Assembly: GCA_021162505.1 (NCBI GenBank)
Contig: JAGGYO010000357.1
Location: 1 to 10,183, forward strand
DNA: 10,183 nt
Reading direction: 5' to 3'
Source: a bacterium
Lineage (GTDB): Bacteria > AUK180
Each line of letters begins with the position of its first letter. Position 1 is the stretch's first letter. The translations under genes and the position numbers were made by a program. Positions 7,169 through 10,183 of the stretch are shown here, piece after piece. Below the pieces are notes generated by a model. The model had not been told where the DNA came from, made no database searches, and worked only from the letters and a program-made list of their open reading frames with translations.

Positions 7169-7942
7169 CTAAATTAAAAAAGAATTTATTATAGTAGAAT
7201 TTTGAAAATAGTAGTACTTTTTGAAGTCTATTTTTTTTAATTTAACAAGAAGTTCACCATAACCGTATCCAACATGTGAGATGTGATGGGAATCAGAACC
7301 AATTGATATTAATTCCCCACCTAGATCCTTGTAGATTTTCAAAATACTATCCGATGGGTATTGTTCGTGTGCCATCCTTCGGAAACCGGAGGTATTTATT
7401 CCCAAGGCTATATTGTTTTTGATAATATTTTTTAAAATGGTCTCAATAAACCCTAAATATTCCTTCTCCTTATAAAGTTTGGTATATTTCTTTATATAAT
7501 CCAAATGTCCAAGCACATTCATTCCTTTCCATTTTGAAAGTTCAACTAATAATTTGAAATAAGGTGTAAAATCTTTTGCTTTTTCACTCCATTGTCGGAT
7601 CAATGTTCCGTCTATATAATGGATCGAACCGATAATGAGATCAAATTTATATTTGTCTAAAAACTCGTTTATTTGATCTAAAAATTTCTTTTGATAGGTT
7701 ATTTCTACGCCGTGTAAAATTGTAATGGGATAGAGTTTTCTTAATCTAAGTATCTCCTTTTCAATAGCTGCATAGTCATAGAAACCAAAACCGGAATCCT
7801 GAGGGTCGGCATCATAATGTTCTGTATTAGTCACGACCTTTAATCCGAATTGATATTGTCTTTCGATAATGGCATTTAAAGAAGAGCTTCCATCTTGCGA
7901 AAATGTTGAATGAAAGTGATTATCCGTTAACGGGATGAGCAT
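7169..7942 (-). CDS. PHP-domain phosphoesterase, HisJ/HisK histidinol-phosphatase type
   Basis: The 257-residue protein shows every metal-site motif of the PHP fold in order: HFH with H9 and H11 followed by D17, NTEH with H42, HGVE with E80, IGSIH with H108, GHLD with H146, and GSDSH with D217 and H219. The segments IGSIHYID, GHLDYIKK, INTSGFR and YPSDSIL are characteristic of the HisJ/HisK family that dephosphorylates L-histidinol phosphate in histidine synthesis; family length is about 260-270. No other histidine gene is in the window. Instead the gene ends a polysaccharide-type operon, one base after the stop of the SLBB gene, without a visible Shine-Dalgarno site, which suggests coupled translation. 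PHP enzymes such as CpsB/YwqE act as tyrosine phosphatases in capsule systems, but the motifs here look closer to HisJ. The family assignment is firm; the substrate is open. Confidence 0.88.
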   Translation of the reverse strand: MLIPLTDNHFHSTFSQDGSSSLNAIIERQYQFGLKVVTNTEHYDADPQDSGFGFYDYAAIEKEILRLRKLYPITILHGVEITYQKKFLDQINEFLDKYKFDLIIGSIHYIDGTLIRQWSEKAKDFTPYFKLLVELSKWKGMNVLGHLDYIKKYTKLYKEKEYLGFIETILKNIIKNNIALGINTSGFRRMAHEQYPSDSILKIYKDLGGELISIGSDSHHISHVGYGYGELLVKLKKIDFKKYYYFQNSTIINSFLI

Positions 7943-7943
7943 T

Positions 7944-8387
7944 CTATTTTGTACTGTTTACGAGAATATAAATTACATTTACTATAATGGCGATTTGAGA
8001 AACGAAAGTAACAAAGTTCACCCAATCCTTTTTTGCATTTTTTTCAATATAAATAATATCACCATTTTCCAATTTTGGTAATTTCTTGGTTTCCAGTGTT
8101 TTTAAATAGTTCTTTATATTTACTTTGATTATCTTTTTTTTCCCTTTTACCATTCTGATCACTTTTATCCTTCCTAAATGTGCATAATCATTGAATCCCC
8201 CGGCTTTAGAGATCGCCTGAATGATAGAGGAATCGTATTCAACATCATATTGCCCGGGCTTTTGAACTTGTCCCCAAACATTTATCTTTATGATAAGTTT
8301 ATCATCACTTCCAACAGATATGGACTCACTCCACATAAAAGAAAAAATAGTAATTATAAAAAATAAAACCAAAACTTTTTTCAGCAT
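7944..8387 (-). CDS. Small SLBB-domain protein with signal peptide and C-terminal membrane segment
   Basis: Numbered from the ATG at 8387, the 147-residue protein begins with MLKK and a hydrophobic stretch at 5-18 ending in MWSES, a plausible signal peptide or anchor. Residues about 35-115 form one SLBB domain: VWGQVQKPGQYDV, then IIQAISKAGGF, IKVIRM, and near the end LENGDIIYIE, the pattern seen in outer-membrane polysaccharide export proteins of the Wza type. Residues about 122-144 are a hydrophobic C-terminal segment. The polysaccharide export (PES) domain that normally precedes SLBB in Wza is absent, so this is not a full export channel. The frame is open to an ATG at 8423, but I chose 8387 because GGAGG lies five bases upstream of it and the longer version would put charged residues before the signal peptide and overlap the upstream gene. 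A role in surface polysaccharide export or assembly is inferred from the domain and the upstream O-antigen ligase-like gene. Confidence 0.85.
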   Translation of the reverse strand: MLKKVLVLFFIITIFSFMWSESISVGSDDKLIIKINVWGQVQKPGQYDVEYDSSIIQAISKAGGFNDYAHLGRIKVIRMVKGKKKIIKVNIKNYLKTLETKKLPKLENGDIIYIEKNAKKDWVNFVTFVSQIAIIVNVIYILVNSTK

Positions 8388-8388
8388 T

Positions 8389-10179
8389 TCAACCTCCATT
8401 TCCAAAAAATATCCTCTCAACATATTTCATTGATCTGTATTTATTTATGCTATCTTTATATTTGATTAAAATATTCCCAGCTTTATTTTTTAAGGAAGGA
8501 GCATTTTCCAACTCTGCGAACTTATAGATAGCCCGAGCAAAGTTAGGTTCAAGAGTAAACGCAGATTTATAGTACTTCATAGCTAGGGTTTTTTTATTTA
8601 ATTCTCTGTAAATATCCCCTGCGAACTCATAATTGAGCACATCATAAGGGGACAATTCTATAAGATTTTTAATTTCACTATTCAACTCGATCTCAAATTT
8701 ACCCGATCGTTTATAGATATTGGCTAAGAAGATTATAAGATCTTTTCTAACAGGCATCATAAATGGATTTCTTTTTAATATTAACTCGCTTTCAACAATG
8801 TATTTCTTCATTGCTTCAACATCTCTTGTTTTGGCATAAGTATTTGCGAATATAGCTCTTCTTCTATTAGGTAATCCATAGGAAAAAGTCAGATCACTAA
8901 TGGTCTTACTCGCCATATTTCTATATGTGAATATTGATTCAGTAGCGAATAGGAGCAAGTATGAAATAATAATAAGAAAAATGAATGATATTATAAAGTA
9001 AAAACATTTTTTCGGCTGTAAATTTTTTTTAATATAGATATCTATATGAAAGGAAGATAGAAACAATAAGATCACGGGAAGTAAGATCGCAGGAGAAAGA
9101 AGGATATCATTAAAGAGAGAATCAATTAAAATGGCAATAACACCGAAGAAAGCAGTATTGAACTTAAAATAGGGAAATAGCGAAATGATAATGACGGTTA
9201 ATAAGATCAAACCAATTATTCCTGTTTCAGAAAAGATATAAATAAAAATATTATGAGCATGGGACGGTACCTTTGAGTATTTTAAGAAAAAGTTTTTGGA
9301 TGGGTATCGATGTGATAGAGCAAAATATTTATAATTTCCAATTCCCACTCCATATATTGGATTTTCCTTTACAATATCAATGCCTGTTCTCCAAATATTG
9401 ACCCTCTCGTAATTAAATGCTTCTTTTTTATTAAGGAATTTTTCTTTTATAGGGTTTTTAAATGAAAAGATCAGAATTGAAGCAAATGCGATCAATATCA
9501 ATAGGAAGAGTAATTTTTTATGTTTTATAAGATATATTAAGAAAACAATTACGAAGGCAATAAAGCCGCCTCTTGATCCGGATAGAACAATAAAAGTGAA
9601 ATTTACCAATAAATATATCAATAACCATATTTTTATTTTGTTTGATGCGGCAAGGAAAAATGATATTGCTGCAAAAAAAGACAATAATAGATATGCTGCA
9701 AAGAAATTTGGGGAATAAAATAACCCAATGGGAGGGGTATGAAGAAAGATCATCTGAATCAGTCCGGCTATCATTTGAATAAAAGAAAAGAAAACAATTA
9801 TCACATTTATGAAATAAATATTAGCTTTCAATTGAATAAAGAATATAGCAAATGCAATTATGGAAAAAGAATATAGAAAGGAGTAAATCGCATCAAATTT
9901 AACTGTACTAATGTAAAATGTGCTTATTATTAGATATAAAAGAAGTAAAAGCAAAGAAAAGATATAGAGCTTCATAAGCCCTGTTAATAAAAATTCTCTT
10001 TTACCAATAAAATAGGATACAATGAACAGGGTATAGATCAAAATCACAATCGAAAAAATTATCTTTCCGGAGAAATCCATGCTACCGAAAAATAATTGTG
10101 AAAAAAGGAAAATGGGAACCAATAAAAAAAGAAATCCTGATTGTTCCCCAAATAAGAATTTATCATTTTGTTTTTCCAT
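8389..10179 (-). CDS. O-antigen ligase/polymerase family membrane protein with C-terminal TPR-like region
   Basis: The 596-residue protein has about twelve hydrophobic segments between residues 15 and 412, with a long polar loop at about 241-310. It carries the family hallmarks: YSPNFFAAYLL near 155, LSGSRGG at 199-205 with the arginine R203, then RVNIWRTGIDIVKENPIYGVGIGNY at about 259-283 (as separate conserved blocks), and SHAHN at 306-310 with H307/H309 corresponding to the essential loop histidine. WaaL and Wzy-type enzymes of this family transfer or polymerise undecaprenyl-linked polysaccharide at the periplasmic face of the inner membrane. Residues about 414-596 are soluble; YEFAGDIYRELNKKTLAMKYY and ALEP-like FTLEPNFARA (about 517-550) read as a TPR unit. 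Ligase and polymerase cannot be told apart from sequence. The frame stays open to the window edge, with only GGAC before the ATG, so a start further upstream is possible. The stop lies one base before the SLBB gene. Confidence 0.87.
   Translation of the reverse strand: MEKQNDKFLFGEQSGFLFLLVPIFLFSQLFFGSMDFSGKIIFSIVILIYTLFIVSYFIGKREFLLTGLMKLYIFSLLLLLLYLIISTFYISTVKFDAIYSFLYSFSIIAFAIFFIQLKANIYFINVIIVFFSFIQMIAGLIQMIFLHTPPIGLFYSPNFFAAYLLLSFFAAISFFLAASNKIKIWLLIYLLVNFTFIVLSGSRGGFIAFVIVFLIYLIKHKKLLFLLILIAFASILIFSFKNPIKEKFLNKKEAFNYERVNIWRTGIDIVKENPIYGVGIGNYKYFALSHRYPSKNFFLKYSKVPSHAHNIFIYIFSETGIIGLILLTVIIISLFPYFKFNTAFFGVIAILIDSLFNDILLSPAILLPVILLFLSSFHIDIYIKKNLQPKKCFYFIISFIFLIIISYLLLFATESIFTYRNMASKTISDLTFSYGLPNRRRAIFANTYAKTRDVEAMKKYIVESELILKRNPFMMPVRKDLIIFLANIYKRSGKFEIELNSEIKNLIELSPYDVLNYEFAGDIYRELNKKTLAMKYYKSAFTLEPNFARAIYKFAELENAPSLKNKAGNILIKYKDSINKYRSMKYVERIFFGNGG
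8393..8397 (-). promoter_or_regulatory. Ribosome binding site deciding the SLBB gene start
   Basis: On the minus strand GGAGG lies five bases before the ATG at 8387 and within the last codons of the O-antigen ligase-like gene, whose TGA stop is one base before that ATG. This supports the 147-residue form over the 159-residue form starting at 8423. Confidence 0.8.
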
Positions 10180-10183
10180 GTCC

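Noticed and set aside
8178..8366. Plus-strand open frame opposite the SLBB gene
   Set aside because: It is antisense to the conserved SLBB domain, lacks a ribosome binding site and shows no family features.

Overview
The window is AT-rich bacterial DNA read with the standard bacterial code (TGA, TAG and TAA all serve as stops). It holds seven convincing protein genes and no RNA gene, intact transposase gene or CRISPR array. Shine-Dalgarno sites of the GGAGG/AGGA type, a secreted SLBB protein and an O-antigen ligase/polymerase-like membrane protein suggest a Gram-negative-type cell envelope. The low GC content and fairly divergent but complete housekeeping proteins would fit an uncultivated lineage (for example WOR-3-like or Cloacimonadota-like). 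That placement is an impression from composition and has not been tested by any search.

Bases 1-249 are an AT-rich leader with no supported gene. From about 250 to 6684 the plus strand carries four tightly packed genes. They are panB (ketopantoate hydroxymethyltransferase, pantothenate/CoA synthesis), nadB (L-aspartate oxidase, first step of de novo NAD synthesis), uvrA (ATPase of the nucleotide-excision-repair damage sensor) and a phosphomannomutase/phosphoglucomutase. Each start overlaps the preceding stop (4, 13 and 4 bases), so they very probably form one translationally coupled operon. It mixes two cofactor pathways, DNA repair and sugar-phosphate supply.

Bases 6685-7168 separate two convergent gene groups and contain no convincing gene. 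This stretch is built largely from degenerate 7-base repeats of the type TTTGGAC/TTTGACC in both orientations, with two further inverted-repeat structures between the blocks. It is the most unusual non-coding feature here.

From 10179 down to 7169 the minus strand carries a second compact operon with 1-base gaps between genes. Its genes encode a polytopic O-antigen ligase/polymerase-family protein with a C-terminal TPR-like region, a small secreted or membrane-anchored SLBB-domain protein resembling only the SLBB part of polysaccharide export proteins, and a PHP-fold phosphoesterase of the HisJ/HisK histidinol-phosphatase type. The first two point to surface polysaccharide assembly. The PHP enzyme may serve histidine synthesis or, by inference from its position, dephosphorylate something in the polysaccharide system. 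The convergent phosphomannomutase could supply sugar-1-phosphate for the same polysaccharide, though it belongs to the other transcription unit.
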